From positions 1-64,000 of the forward strand of contig NZ_SJPQ01000005.1 in assembly GCF_007859945.1 (NCBI RefSeq): DNA of 64,000 bases. Direction: 5' to 3'. Source of the DNA: Pseudobythopirellula maris. Its GTDB lineage: Bacteria; Planctomycetota; Planctomycetia; Pirellulales; Lacipirellulaceae. Position numbers and translations under genes: made by a program. Positions 43,662 to 52,061 of the stretch are shown here, piece after piece. The notes beneath the pieces were generated by a model. The model searched no databases. It was not told where the DNA came from and saw only the letters and a list, made by a program, of their open reading frames with translations. The number at the start of each line of letters is the position of its first letter. The stretch's first letter is position 1.

Positions 43662-45209
43662 TTACCCGCAATAACACAGCACGGTCTTGCGCGCCGCGGC
43701 CACCTCGTCGGGGCGGCTGATCGGCGTCGTGTGCGGCGCGTCGTGCAGCAGTTCGGGGTCTTCTTCGGTGACACGGAACAGCGCCTCGGCGAACGCGTCG
43801 AGCGTTTCCTTGCTCTCCGACTCCGTGGGCTCGACCATGATCGACTCCTTCACGCTGAGCGGGAAGTACACCGTGGGGGCGTGGAAGCCGTGGTCCAAGA
43901 GTCGCTTGGCGAGGTCCATCGCCGACACGCCGCGCTCGCTCTTGAGCTTCGCGGCGGTGGCCACGAACTCGTGCATGCAGCGGTCGCCCTGCGGGACGGG
44001 CAAGAAGTGCTTCACGCGGCTCAAGAGGTAGTTGGCGTTCAAGACCGCCTGCTCGCTGACACGCTTCAGCCCGTCGGGGCCGTGGGTCCTCATGTAGCAG
44101 TAAGCCCGCACCAGCACGCCGGTGCTGGCGAAGAACGACCGCACGCGACCGATCGACTTGGGGCGATCGAAGTCGAGATAATAGTAATTCCCCTCCCCCA
44201 AGGGGGGCGCGCCGGGTACCAGGGTTCTACCCCCTCCCCCTGCCGGGGAGGGGGATGTTTGATCTGACCTCTCGTCTCCGGCCTCCGGCCTCTTGCCCAC
44301 CACCGGCGCCGGCAAGTAAGGCCCCAGCTTCTCGGTGACACAGATCGGCCCCGCGCCGGGCCCGCCGCCGCCGTGCGGGCCGCTGAACGTCTTGTGCGGG
44401 TTGAAGTGCTGCATGTCGGCGCCGAAGTCGCCCGGCCGCGACACGCCGAGGATCGCGTTCATGTTGGCGCCGTCCAAGTAGACCAAGCCGCCGCGCTCGT
44501 GCACGGCGTCGGCCAGCTCGCGCATCGCCGGCTCGAACACGCCCACGGTGTTCGGGTTGGTGATCATCAGCACGGCGATCTCGTCGTCGAGCTTCGCGTG
44601 GAAGTCGTCGAGGTCGACGGCGCCCGACTGGAGCGTTTTGACCGTCACCGAGTCGAAGCCGGCCATCGCCGCGCTCGCCGGGTTGGTGCCGTGGGCGTTG
44701 TCGGGCACGAGCACCTTGGTCCGCTTCTCATCGATGTCGCGGAAGTAGGAAGCCGCCACCAGCAGCGCGGCCAACTCGCCCTGAGCCCCGGCGGCCGCCT
44801 GCAGGCTGCAGCACGGCAGGCCGGAGATCTCGCTCAGGTACTCCTGCACCTCGTACAGCAGCCGCAGCATCCCCTGGATCGACTCCTCGGGCTGGTACGG
44901 GTGGACGTGGGCCATGCCCGGCAGCGCGGCGGCCCGCTCGTTCCGCTTCGGGTTGTGCTTCATCGTGCACGACCCGAGCGGATAGAAGTGCGTGTCGACG
45001 CTCATGTTCTCTTTGGAGAGATTCACGAAGTGCCGCACGACCTGCGGCTCGCTCAGCTCGGGCAGGGCCGGCGGCGCGTCGGCGAGCGCGGCGGCGGGCA
45101 GCAGCTCGGCCGCGTCGCGCGCGGGCACGTCGCACTCGGGCAACCGCGTGGCGCGGCGGCCGGGCTTGGAGAGGTCGAACAGGAGCTGCGTGTCGCGGGT
45201 GTTTCGCAT
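43662..45209 (-). CDS. gcvPB: Glycine dehydrogenase (decarboxylating) subunit 2
   Basis: 515 aa, longer than the usual 480-490. P-protein, half of the split type, with GcvPA. It decarboxylates glycine using pyridoxal phosphate and passes aminomethyl to lipoyl-GcvH. Motifs: SMKHNPK-type NLSKENMSVDTHFYPLGSCTMKHNPKRNE region, NPHKTFSGPHGGGGPG with the PLP-Lys at about 273, and LDFDRPKSIGRVRSFF. Between KRP and GNYYYLDFD lies an insertion of about 32 residues (SDQTSPSPAGGGGRTLVP in part) that is absent from the typical protein and looks like an intergenic repeat translated in frame. It may be a surface loop. The rest is intact, so the enzyme is probably active. Confidence 0.92.
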   Translation of the reverse strand: MRNTRDTQLLFDLSKPGRRATRLPECDVPARDAAELLPAAALADAPPALPELSEPQVVRHFVNLSKENMSVDTHFYPLGSCTMKHNPKRNERAAALPGMAHVHPYQPEESIQGMLRLLYEVQEYLSEISGLPCCSLQAAAGAQGELAALLVAASYFRDIDEKRTKVLVPDNAHGTNPASAAMAGFDSVTVKTLQSGAVDLDDFHAKLDDEIAVLMITNPNTVGVFEPAMRELADAVHERGGLVYLDGANMNAILGVSRPGDFGADMQHFNPHKTFSGPHGGGGPGAGPICVTEKLGPYLPAPVVGKRPEAGDERSDQTSPSPAGGGGRTLVPGAPPLGEGNYYYLDFDRPKSIGRVRSFFASTGVLVRAYCYMRTHGPDGLKRVSEQAVLNANYLLSRVKHFLPVPQGDRCMHEFVATAAKLKSERGVSAMDLAKRLLDHGFHAPTVYFPLSVKESIMVEPTESESKETLDAFAEALFRVTEEDPELLHDAPHTTPISRPDEVAAARKTVLCYCG

Positions 45210-45220
45210 CGGTTTATGGG

Positions 45221-45587
45221 TTCACCACAGAGGCACAGAGAGCACAGAGGAAGTGAGGAAGTAATGGAATCTGACAGCGCTATGTGGACGCAATCAACTG
45301 TTTGAGGGATTGGAATTCAGATTCAGGGAGTCGCATCCGCCTGCCCGTTTTTACGATTCGGTCGTATTGCGATTGCAGGATCTTTGTATCGTTCTCGTAG
45401 AGCTGGCAGCAGGCATGATCTAACGCTAAACCCCATTCACGGTGGTCGAGGAATTCGAAAGCGATATCGAAATCACGCTGACCAAGCAGAGGCATGAGAT
45501 CGGATAGCAACTCGCTCAATTCTGTTTCGATCGCAGGCTTGAACCACATTGCTATTTCCTCCGTGCTCTCTGTGCCTCTGTGGTGAA
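45221..45587. repeat. 32-bp inverted repeats flanking a small gene
   Basis: TTCACCACAGAGGCACAGAG... (45221-45252) and its inverse complement (45556-45587) agree at 31 of 32 positions and enclose 303 bp with one 89-aa gene. The unit sits between gcvPB and gcvPA, which are normally adjacent. A third, degenerate copy starts at 47503. It has the shape of a small mobile cassette without its own transposase, or two repeats that captured a gene. Confidence 0.85.
45280..45549 (-). CDS. MafI-like immunity protein
   Basis: 89 aa from ATG 45549. It is all-helical in appearance: SELLSDLMPLLGQRDFDIAFEFLDHREWGLALDHACCQLYEND, then SEFQSLKQLIAST. The pattern of acidic helix, LDHREWGLALDHACCQLYEND, and a short last helix is like MafI-family immunity proteins, which protect against polymorphic toxins. 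No toxin gene is near it. It would be expressed by read-through from gcvPA, because the right-hand repeat (45556-45587) begins six bases upstream of its ATG. The family assignment is by motif memory only, so moderate. Confidence 0.5.
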   Translation of the reverse strand: MWFKPAIETELSELLSDLMPLLGQRDFDIAFEFLDHREWGLALDHACCQLYENDTKILQSQYDRIVKTGRRMRLPESEFQSLKQLIAST

Positions 45588-45593
45588 TACTAT

Positions 45594-46988
45594 TCACCCA
45601 ATCCCCACCGCGACTTCTTGCTCCGTCGTGCTCGTCGTGCCGTCGGGGTTCCCCACCAAGACCTCGACGAGTCGGTCGATCTCCGCCTTCGTTCGCTTCT
45701 CCGTGACCGCGATCAGCAGGCAGTCGGCGAGTTCCGGGTACCAGCGACCCAACGGCACGCCCGTCAGGTAGCCCGCATCGAGGCCGTCCTGCACCAAGCC
45801 TTCGGTGTCGTTCTCGCAGTCGCGGATCACAAACTCTTTGAACGTGGGGGCGTCGAACGCCCGCTCGAAGCGGCCGCTCTCGCAGAGGCGCTCGGCCAGG
45901 TAGCGGCTCTTCTGCAGGCAGAGGTTCGCCGTTTCTTTGAGGCCCTCGGGGCCCAACAGAGCGAGGTAAACCGTCGCCCGCAGGGCGAACAGCGCCTGGT
46001 TCGTGCAGACGTTGCTGGTCGCCTTGTCGCGGCGGATGTGCTGCTCGCGTGTTTGCAGAGTCAGCACGTAGCAAGGCTTGCCGCGGCGGTCGGTTGTCTT
46101 GCCGACGATGCGGCCGGGCATGCGGCGCACCAGCTTCTCGCTGCAGGCGATCACGCCCAGATAGGGGCCGCCGTACTGCATCGCCGTGCCGAGCGACTGG
46201 CCCTCGCAGACGGCGATATCGGCGCCCCAGTCGCCGGGACGCTTGAGTAGACCCAGGCTGATTGGGTCGAACGCCGCCACGACCAACGCGCCGGCGTCGT
46301 GGGCCGCTTGGGCGAGCGTTTCGGCGTCTTCGACGCAGCCAAAAAAGTTGGGCTGCTGCACGACGACACACGCCGTGTTGTCGTCGAGCGCCTCGATCAG
46401 GTCGGCCGCCTCGGTCACGCCATTGGGCGTGGGGACCGTGACGAGCTCGACGCCAAGGTTCGCTACGTACGTGGCGATCGTCTCGCGGTACTCCGGGTGG
46501 AGGCCCGCCGACAGGACGACCCGCTTGCGCTGGCCGCCGGCGGCAAGGGACATCAGCACCCCTTCGGCCGCGGCGCTGGCGCCGTCGTAGAGGCTGCTGT
46601 TCGACACGTCGAGGCCCGTCAAACGGACGATCATCGACTGGTACTCGAACATCGCCTGCAGGTTGCCCTGCGCCACCTCGGCCTGGTACGGCGTGTAGCT
46701 GGTGTAGAACTCGCTCCGCGAGGCGACCACGTCCACCACGGCCGGCACGAAGTGGTCGTACGACCCGCCGCCGAGAAAGCAGACCGCTGTCGCGGCGTTA
46801 AGGTTCTGCTCGGCGAGCTTGTTGAGGTGCTGGTCGAGTTCCATCTCCCCCATCGCCGGCGGCAGGTCCAGGGGCCGGCCGAGGCGCAGGCTCTCGGGGA
46901 CCATCTCGAACAGCTCGTCGATCGAAGAGACGCCGATCGCGGCGAGCATCTCTTGTTCGTCTTCGGGGGTGTTGTAGGTGAAAGGCAT
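45594..46988 (-). CDS. gcvPA: Glycine dehydrogenase (decarboxylating) subunit 1
   Basis: 464 aa from ATG 46988; the frame stays open upstream through the repeat, but homology starts at MPFTYNTPEDEQEML. It forms with GcvPB the split P-protein. Motifs: NTPEDEQEMLAAIG, YDHFVPAVVDVVASRSEFYTSYTPYQAEVAQG, LYDGASAAAEGVLMS and NVCTNQALFALRATVYLALLG. The GcvPA/GcvPB order is interrupted by the 303-bp repeat cassette. gcvH is 108 bp upstream. Confidence 0.94.
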   Translation of the reverse strand: MPFTYNTPEDEQEMLAAIGVSSIDELFEMVPESLRLGRPLDLPPAMGEMELDQHLNKLAEQNLNAATAVCFLGGGSYDHFVPAVVDVVASRSEFYTSYTPYQAEVAQGNLQAMFEYQSMIVRLTGLDVSNSSLYDGASAAAEGVLMSLAAGGQRKRVVLSAGLHPEYRETIATYVANLGVELVTVPTPNGVTEAADLIEALDDNTACVVVQQPNFFGCVEDAETLAQAAHDAGALVVAAFDPISLGLLKRPGDWGADIAVCEGQSLGTAMQYGGPYLGVIACSEKLVRRMPGRIVGKTTDRRGKPCYVLTLQTREQHIRRDKATSNVCTNQALFALRATVYLALLGPEGLKETANLCLQKSRYLAERLCESGRFERAFDAPTFKEFVIRDCENDTEGLVQDGLDAGYLTGVPLGRWYPELADCLLIAVTEKRTKAEIDRLVEVLVGNPDGTTSTTEQEVAVGIG

Positions 46989-46993
46989 ACAAG

Positions 46994-47095
46994 GATTGCG
47001 GATTGCGGAATTCGGATTGCGGAATACTTGCCGACTGACTGATGCGGAAGGGCGGATCTGGCGAGCACGGAATCCGCATTCCCCAATCCGCAATC
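46994..47095. repeat. 23-bp inverted repeat between gcvPA and gcvH
   Basis: GATTGCGGATTGCGGAATTC... (46994-47016) and its complement at 47073-47095 match at 21 of 23 positions, and fill the spacer. The same word family (CGGATTGCGGAA, CCGCATTCCG) occurs at about 52991-53030. Confidence 0.8.
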
Positions 47096-47096
47096 G

Positions 47097-47492
47097 TCAG
47101 GCTTGCTCTGCGCAGAGCTTCTCGTAATCGGCGTGGCTCTTCAGGGCCTCGAGGCCCGCCTCGTCTTCGATGCGGATCTTGCAGATCCAGCCCTCGCCGT
47201 ACGGGTCTTCGGAGATTTTCTCCAAGTTGTCCTCCAGCGCCGAGTTGGCCTCGACCACCTCGCCGGAGACCGGGCTGTAGATGTCGCTCACGGCCTTGAC
47301 CGACTCGACCTCGCAGATCGGCTCCTTGGCCGTCACGGTGCGGCCCGGCTTGGGGAGCTCGATGAACACCAGGTCGGTGAGCGACTCGACGGCGAAGGCC
47401 GAGATGCCGAGCGTGGCGACCTTGGCGCCGTTCTCTTCGGCAACAGCGATCCACTCGTGTGTGTCGGCGTAAAGCAGTTCTTCAGGTTTCAT
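47097..47492 (-). CDS. gcvH: Glycine cleavage system H protein
   Basis: 131 aa from ATG 47492. Lipoyl carrier that shuttles the aminomethyl group from P to T and electrons to L protein. It has the lipoyl-domain fold: YADTHEWIAV, LTDLVFIELPKPG, VESVKAVSDIYSPVSGEV with lipoylated Lys66, and WICKIRI. The lipoate-ligase-like gene at 42772 is the expected modifier. The L protein (dihydrolipoamide dehydrogenase) is not in the window. Confidence 0.95.
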   Translation of the reverse strand: MKPEELLYADTHEWIAVAEENGAKVATLGISAFAVESLTDLVFIELPKPGRTVTAKEPICEVESVKAVSDIYSPVSGEVVEANSALEDNLEKISEDPYGEGWICKIRIEDEAGLEALKSHADYEKLCAEQA

Positions 47493-47502
47493 GTCGTCGG
47501 TA

Positions 47503-47536
47503 TTCACCACTGAGGGCACAGAGAACACATAGAAAC
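47503..47536. repeat. Single degenerate copy of the 32-bp repeat
   Basis: TTCACCACTGAGGGCACAGAGAACACATAGAAAC resembles the arms at 45221 and 45556 (TTCACCACAGAGGCACAGAGAGCACAGAGGAA) in the gcvH / gcvT spacer. Only one orientation is present. Confidence 0.65.
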
Positions 47537-47596
47537 GATAGGAGCGAAGTTGACTTTGAGTAGCCGACGACCCATGGTCGTGGCGCCGTGTCGCGA

Positions 47597-48733
47597 TCAA
47601 GCGTCGCGTTTGTAAAAGGGCAGGGGGGCCACGGTCACCGGCGCCGGGGCGCCGCGCAGGTCGACCTCCAGCTCGGTCCCAACGGGCGCCAGGTCGGACG
47701 AGACGTACGCCATGGCGATCGGCCGCTCGAGCGTGGGCGAGTAGCAGCCGCTCGTCACGCGGCCGACCACTTGGCCGTCGTTCAGCACGGGGTACCCTTC
47801 GCGCGGCGTCCGTTTGCCGTCGAGCACCAGCCCGACCCGCACCTTTCCGCCGGGGTCGGATTGGGCGTCGGCGATCGCCTTGGCGCCTTGGAAGTCGCGG
47901 TCTTTGAGGTTCACCGCGAAGCCGAGGCCGGCCTGCATCGGGTTGATCTCTTCGCTGAGCTCGTGGCCGTAGAGCGGCATGCCGGCCTCAAGACGCAGCG
48001 TGTCGCGGGCGCCGAGGCCGCAAGGTTGCAGCGTCACGCCGATCTCCTCGGCCGCCGCCATCAGCGCCAGCCACAGCTTGTCGGCCAGTTCCGCGGCGAC
48101 GACCAGCTCGAAGCCGTCCTCGCCGGTGTAGCCGGTGCGGCTGATCTCGATCGGCTCGCCGTCGAGGGCGTCGAGGGCGATCTCGTCGCGGGTGTAGTAC
48201 TTCATCGCCGCGGCGTCGAAGCCGGGCAAGACGCGGGCGACGATGTCGAGCGCCTTGGGCCCCTGCAGGGCGAGCATCGCGGTCCGCTCGGTGAGGTCGT
48301 CGAAGGCGACGTCGAGGCCGATCGCGCGGTCGGCGAGCAGCTTCACCACCGGCGCGTGGTTCGAGGCGTTCGCCACCACGCCGAACGACTCCTCGCCCGT
48401 GCGCGAGACGAGCACGTCGTCGACCACGCCGCCGTGCTTGTTGCAGAGCAGCGAGTAGCGGACCTTGCCGACCGGTGTGCCCGTGATCTTACGCGTGCAA
48501 GCGCGGTCGAGCATCGCCTCGGCGTCGGGGCCCGTAATCCGCAGCCGCGCCATGTGCGACACGTCGAACAGGCCGGCCTCGCGGCGCACGGCGTGGTGCT
48601 CGTCGATGATCGAGCCGAAGCGGAGCGGCATCGCCCAGCCGGCGAAGTCGACCATCTTCCCGCCCGCCGCTTGGCAACGGTCGTAGAGCGGCGTCTTCAA
48701 CAGAGTGGCGGCGGGAGCGGCGATGGCGGTCAT
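47597..48733 (-). CDS. gcvT: Aminomethyltransferase (glycine cleavage T protein)
   Basis: 378 aa from ATG 48733. It transfers the aminomethyl carbon to THF, making 5,10-methylene-THF. Motifs: LYDRCQAAGGKMVDFAGWAMPLRFGS, LFDVSHMARLRITGPDAEAMLD, NASNHAPV-like folate-binding section, SRTGYTGEDGFEL and LGARDTLRLEAGMPLYGHEL. Gene order gcvT-gcvH-gcvPA-gcvPB is standard. I did not recognise a glycine riboswitch in the bases before the start; the spacer to the rnr stop holds a different inverted repeat. Confidence 0.95.
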   Translation of the reverse strand: MTAIAAPAATLLKTPLYDRCQAAGGKMVDFAGWAMPLRFGSIIDEHHAVRREAGLFDVSHMARLRITGPDAEAMLDRACTRKITGTPVGKVRYSLLCNKHGGVVDDVLVSRTGEESFGVVANASNHAPVVKLLADRAIGLDVAFDDLTERTAMLALQGPKALDIVARVLPGFDAAAMKYYTRDEIALDALDGEPIEISRTGYTGEDGFELVVAAELADKLWLALMAAAEEIGVTLQPCGLGARDTLRLEAGMPLYGHELSEEINPMQAGLGFAVNLKDRDFQGAKAIADAQSDPGGKVRVGLVLDGKRTPREGYPVLNDGQVVGRVTSGCYSPTLERPIAMAYVSSDLAPVGTELEVDLRGAPAPVTVAPLPFYKRDA

Positions 48734-48816
48734 CCTTGGACCAGGCGGGGCGGGGGTTCCCCCATATGTTACTGACCTAGGCCCCGGTAAAAAGGCCTCG
48801 GCTTGGGAAAAGGGGG

Positions 48817-48972
48817 GAACCGCCAAGACGCCAAGAGCGCCAGGAAGGTAGCTGGACAGGATCAACACGATTCAGGGGATCCGCATGAAATGCTTTTCCT
48901 GTCGATCCTGTTGGATCCGGTCAAAACTTACTACCACGGCGCGTCATGGCGTCCTTGGCGACTTGGCGGTTC
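48817..48972. repeat. Imperfect 26-bp inverted repeat between rnr and gcvT
   Basis: GAACCGCCAAGACGCCAAGAGCGCCA (48817-48842) is the inverse of TGGCGTCCTTGGCGACTTGGCGGTTC (48947-48972) at about 22 of 26 positions. Inside are two related ATCCTGT/GGATCAACACG words (about 48858-48870 and 48904-48918). It fills the spacer. Confidence 0.65.
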
Positions 48973-48977
48973 ACGTC

Positions 48978-51596
48978 TCACCGCTTCTTGCGGCCTTTTT
49001 TCTTCTTGGGCGGGGGAGGATTGGTCCCCTTCTTGGCGCCCGATTTCTTTGGGCCCGGCCCCTTAGCGCCCGACCCCTTTGCGCCCGACGGCTTAGCGCC
49101 CGACGGCTTAGAGCCCTTGCCTTTGCCGCGGTGGGGCTTGCCCCCCTTCTTCTTGCCCCCGCTTCCGCCACGCGGCGACTTGCCGATCTTGCCCAGCAGG
49201 CGGAAGTCGAGCTCGCGGTCGTCCGGGTCGACCTTCGCCACCGCCACCCGCACCGTGTCGCCTAGGCGGAACGTTGAGCCGGCCCGCCGGCCGGTGATCG
49301 AGTGGCTCGCGCGGTCGTACTCGAAGTAGTCGTCGCCCAAGGCAGTGATGTGCACGAAGCCCTCGGCCGGCAACTCCTTGCCGGCGATGAACAGCCCGAA
49401 CCGCTCGACGCCGGTGATGACGCCTTCCATCTCCATGCCGATCTTGTCGGCGAGGTAATTCAGCAGCTTGACCTTCTTGAGCTCGCGCTCGGCCTGCGCA
49501 GCGCGGTGCTCGCGGTCGCTGCAGTGGTCGCCCTGGGTGAACACGGTGGCGAGGTCTTGGACCGGCTTCTTGCCCTCGCCCGACTCGAACCGGTTCAGCT
49601 CGTCCAGCAGGCGGTGCACCGTGAGGTCGGGATAGCGGCGGATCGGCGAGGTGAAATGGCAATACTCCTCGCTCGCCAGCGCGAAGTGGCCCACTTCCTC
49701 CGGGCTGTAAACGGCCTTCTGCATCGACCGCAGCACGGCGAAGTTCACGGCCGGGCCGCGGGGGTCGTCCTTCACCCGGTCGAGGAGTTCTTGCAGCTCG
49801 AAGCGGTCTTGCAGGTTGTCGGCCGGCAGCCCCAAGCCGCGGACGAACTCGGTGAGCGCCTTCATCTTGCGCTCGTCCGGATTGCCGTGCGTGCGGCGCA
49901 GGAAGATCATGCCGGCGTCCGAGAGCCGCCGGGCGACCGCCTCGTTGGCGGCCAGCATGAACTCCTCGATGATCTGGTGGCTCTCGGTGTTCTCGGCCCG
50001 GTGGGCGCCGGTCACGCGGCCGTCGTCGTCGAGGTCGATCACGATCTCGGGCATGTTCAGCTCAAGGGCGCCGCGTTCGAAGCGGCGGCGACGCAGGATC
50101 ATCGCCAGCTCGAACATGCGGCCGAGGAGTTCGTCGACCGCGGGGGTGAGCGTCTGCACGACCTCGCCCGGTTTTTTCTCGCCGTTCAGCCCCTTCTCCG
50201 CCAAGTACTCGTCCACCTCCTCGTAGGCGAACCGCCGGCAGCTCTTGATCGCGCTCTTCACCACGTCGCACGCCACCGGCGCCCCGTCCGGGGTGAACTC
50301 GATCTTGGCGGTCATCGCGTAGCGGACTTTGTCCGGCTGCAGGCTCGCCAAGTTGTTGGAGATGATCTCCGGCAGCATCGGGATCACCTCGTCTGGCAGG
50401 TAGACGCTCGTGGCGCGGTCGTACGCCTCGCTGTCGAGGGCCGACTTGGGCTGGACGAAGTGCGACACGTCCGCGATGTGGACGCCGAGGAGCCAATGGC
50501 CCCGCTCGATGCGTTCCAAGGAGATCGCGTCGTCGAAGTCGCGGGCCGTCACGGGGTCGATCGTGACGACCGTCTCGGCCGTGAGGTCGTGGCGGCCCTC
50601 TTCGATCGTATTGTGCTCGTCCACTTTGGCGAACAATGTCGCCTGGTGGCGGGAGTCGTCGAGCACGTCCTCGGGGAAATCGCCAGGCAGGCCGAACTCG
50701 TACTTGATCGACATCGTGTCGACGCCCGGCTCGCCGTGCTCGCCGAGGATTTTTGAGATGACCCCTTCGCCTTCGTGCGAGTGGCTCGGGAAGCGGACCA
50801 TCTCGACCACGACTTTGTCGTCGTCCTTGGCGCCCTTGGCGCCGGGGTCGCCCACGTAGATCGGCGCGCCGAACACCTTGCCGTCGATCTCGACGAGGCC
50901 CTGGCCGTCTTGCTCGAAGTACTTGCCGACGAACTGGTTCGTGGCCCGCTCGACGACGTCGACGATCTTGCCCTCCGGCTTGCCGCGGTAGCCGCTGCCG
51001 CCGATCGAGATGCGCACCTTGTCGCCGCTCGCCGCGTCGCCGGCGTTGCGCTGGTTGACGTAGATGTCGTCGTCCTTGCCGGCGCTCGCCGCGGTCCCCT
51101 CGGGCCTGAGGAAGCCGTCGCCCGAGCTGACGCGGCGGAACACGCCGACCACGTGCTTGCCACGTTTGACGGGCTGGCTGCGGGCGGCGGGACGCTCGAT
51201 CTTGTCCGTCTTCGGTTCGGCCTTGTCGGCCTTGTCGGTTTCGTCAGCGGCGCCGGCGGGGGCGTCGCCCGATTCTTGCTTCGCCTTGCGGCGACGCTGG
51301 GGGGGCTCGTCGCCGCCGATGATCGTGCGGCCGTCGCCCGGAGGCGGGGGCGGGTCGTGGCTCTCGACCGCCTCGATCCCCTCGCGCGACGGGTGCTCCT
51401 CGTCGATCGGCAGCACCAGGTGGTTCGGCCCGTAGTCGAGCTCGCCCGCGCGGACCATCTTCTTGATGGTCTTGCGGAGCTGCGCGGCGGCCTCCTCGCC
51501 GAGCCCCAGCTTCTCGGCGATGACACGCGGCTTCAACGGCCGGTAGGCCGGGTTGCTGGTGTAGGTGATGACCGCGGCGCGGAGTTCGTCGTGCAA
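48978..51596 (-). CDS. rnr: Ribonuclease R (RNB-family 3'-5' exoribonuclease)
   Basis: 872 aa. N-terminal winged-helix-like section (YTSNPAYRPLKPRVIAEKLGL), two cold-shock-like OB folds, the RNB catalytic domain with DPVTARDFDDAIS (the Asp cluster binding two metals), ADVSHFV and HADVSHFV-type block, ENTESHQIIEEFMLAANEAVA, FALASEEYCHFTSPIRRYPDLTVHRLL, then an S1 domain (MEGVITGVERFGLFI). The last 75 residues are almost entirely Lys, Gly, Ser and Pro, in GAKGSGAKGPGPKK-type repeats ending KKKKGRKKR, probably unstructured RNA- or ribosome-binding. Residues 75-150 form a charged linker. It degrades structured RNA and takes part in rRNA quality control. Confidence 0.94.
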   Translation of the reverse strand: MHDELRAAVITYTSNPAYRPLKPRVIAEKLGLGEEAAAQLRKTIKKMVRAGELDYGPNHLVLPIDEEHPSREGIEAVESHDPPPPPGDGRTIIGGDEPPQRRRKAKQESGDAPAGAADETDKADKAEPKTDKIERPAARSQPVKRGKHVVGVFRRVSSGDGFLRPEGTAASAGKDDDIYVNQRNAGDAASGDKVRISIGGSGYRGKPEGKIVDVVERATNQFVGKYFEQDGQGLVEIDGKVFGAPIYVGDPGAKGAKDDDKVVVEMVRFPSHSHEGEGVISKILGEHGEPGVDTMSIKYEFGLPGDFPEDVLDDSRHQATLFAKVDEHNTIEEGRHDLTAETVVTIDPVTARDFDDAISLERIERGHWLLGVHIADVSHFVQPKSALDSEAYDRATSVYLPDEVIPMLPEIISNNLASLQPDKVRYAMTAKIEFTPDGAPVACDVVKSAIKSCRRFAYEEVDEYLAEKGLNGEKKPGEVVQTLTPAVDELLGRMFELAMILRRRRFERGALELNMPEIVIDLDDDGRVTGAHRAENTESHQIIEEFMLAANEAVARRLSDAGMIFLRRTHGNPDERKMKALTEFVRGLGLPADNLQDRFELQELLDRVKDDPRGPAVNFAVLRSMQKAVYSPEEVGHFALASEEYCHFTSPIRRYPDLTVHRLLDELNRFESGEGKKPVQDLATVFTQGDHCSDREHRAAQAERELKKVKLLNYLADKIGMEMEGVITGVERFGLFIAGKELPAEGFVHITALGDDYFEYDRASHSITGRRAGSTFRLGDTVRVAVAKVDPDDRELDFRLLGKIGKSPRGGSGGKKKGGKPHRGKGKGSKPSGAKPSGAKGSGAKGPGPKKSGAKKGTNPPPPKKKKGRKKR

Positions 51597-51611
51597 AGGA
51601 GGGACCCGAGG

Positions 51612-52061
51612 TTAGGTTAATCGGTCGAGGTCGGCGAGGTCTTGGGGGCGACCGCTCGCCTTCTTATTCGTACGTAAATCGTCCAAAGAAATCACGCTGA
51701 TCGAGACCCCGTCGATCTCGGTCGCCAGTCGCCGGGAATAAGCGTCGGCGAATTCGAGGCCCGAAATCCCGGTGAGCAGATCGATCCGCATGGGGGGAAC
51801 TCCGATCTGAAAGACGCGATCCGGCTCAGCGAGCGCCGCCGCATCGACGGTCGCTCCCGAGAGGCCGAAACGCCGCAGCACGGAAGCGAGCCGGGCCGCG
51901 TTCTCTTCGCTCGGTTTGACCCAGGCGTCGATGTCGCCCGTGGCCCGCACGTGTCCGTGCAGGTTAACGGCGAAACCGCCCACGAGCAGGTACTCAACCC
52001 CCTCGGAGCGGAGCAACTCGAAGAACTCTTTGAAGTCGGGTGGTAAGTGGATCGTAGCCAT
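51612..52061 (-). CDS. Nucleotidyltransferase of the AbiEii/MenT-like type
   Basis: 149 aa from ATG 52061. Minimal nucleotidyltransferase: FFELLRSEGVEYLLVGGFAVNLHGHVRATGDIDAWVKP, with GG and the DID metal pair, and later RIDLLTGISGLEF plus ISVISLDDLRTNKK. It resembles the catalytic component of many small NTase pairs (toxin-antitoxin or antiviral). It overlaps the upstream 65-aa gene by 68 bp on another frame of the same strand. Target not known. Confidence 0.8.
   Translation of the reverse strand: MATIHLPPDFKEFFELLRSEGVEYLLVGGFAVNLHGHVRATGDIDAWVKPSEENAARLASVLRRFGLSGATVDAAALAEPDRVFQIGVPPMRIDLLTGISGLEFADAYSRRLATEIDGVSISVISLDDLRTNKKASGRPQDLADLDRLT

Noticed and set aside
48734-48816. Glycine riboswitch before gcvT
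   Set aside because: I looked for the conserved aptamer core and saw none; the spacer is dominated by another repeat.
43587-48972. CRISPR array
   Set aside because: The repeats are inverted, of different families and irregular in spacing; no regularly spaced direct repeats with unique spacers, and no cas genes.
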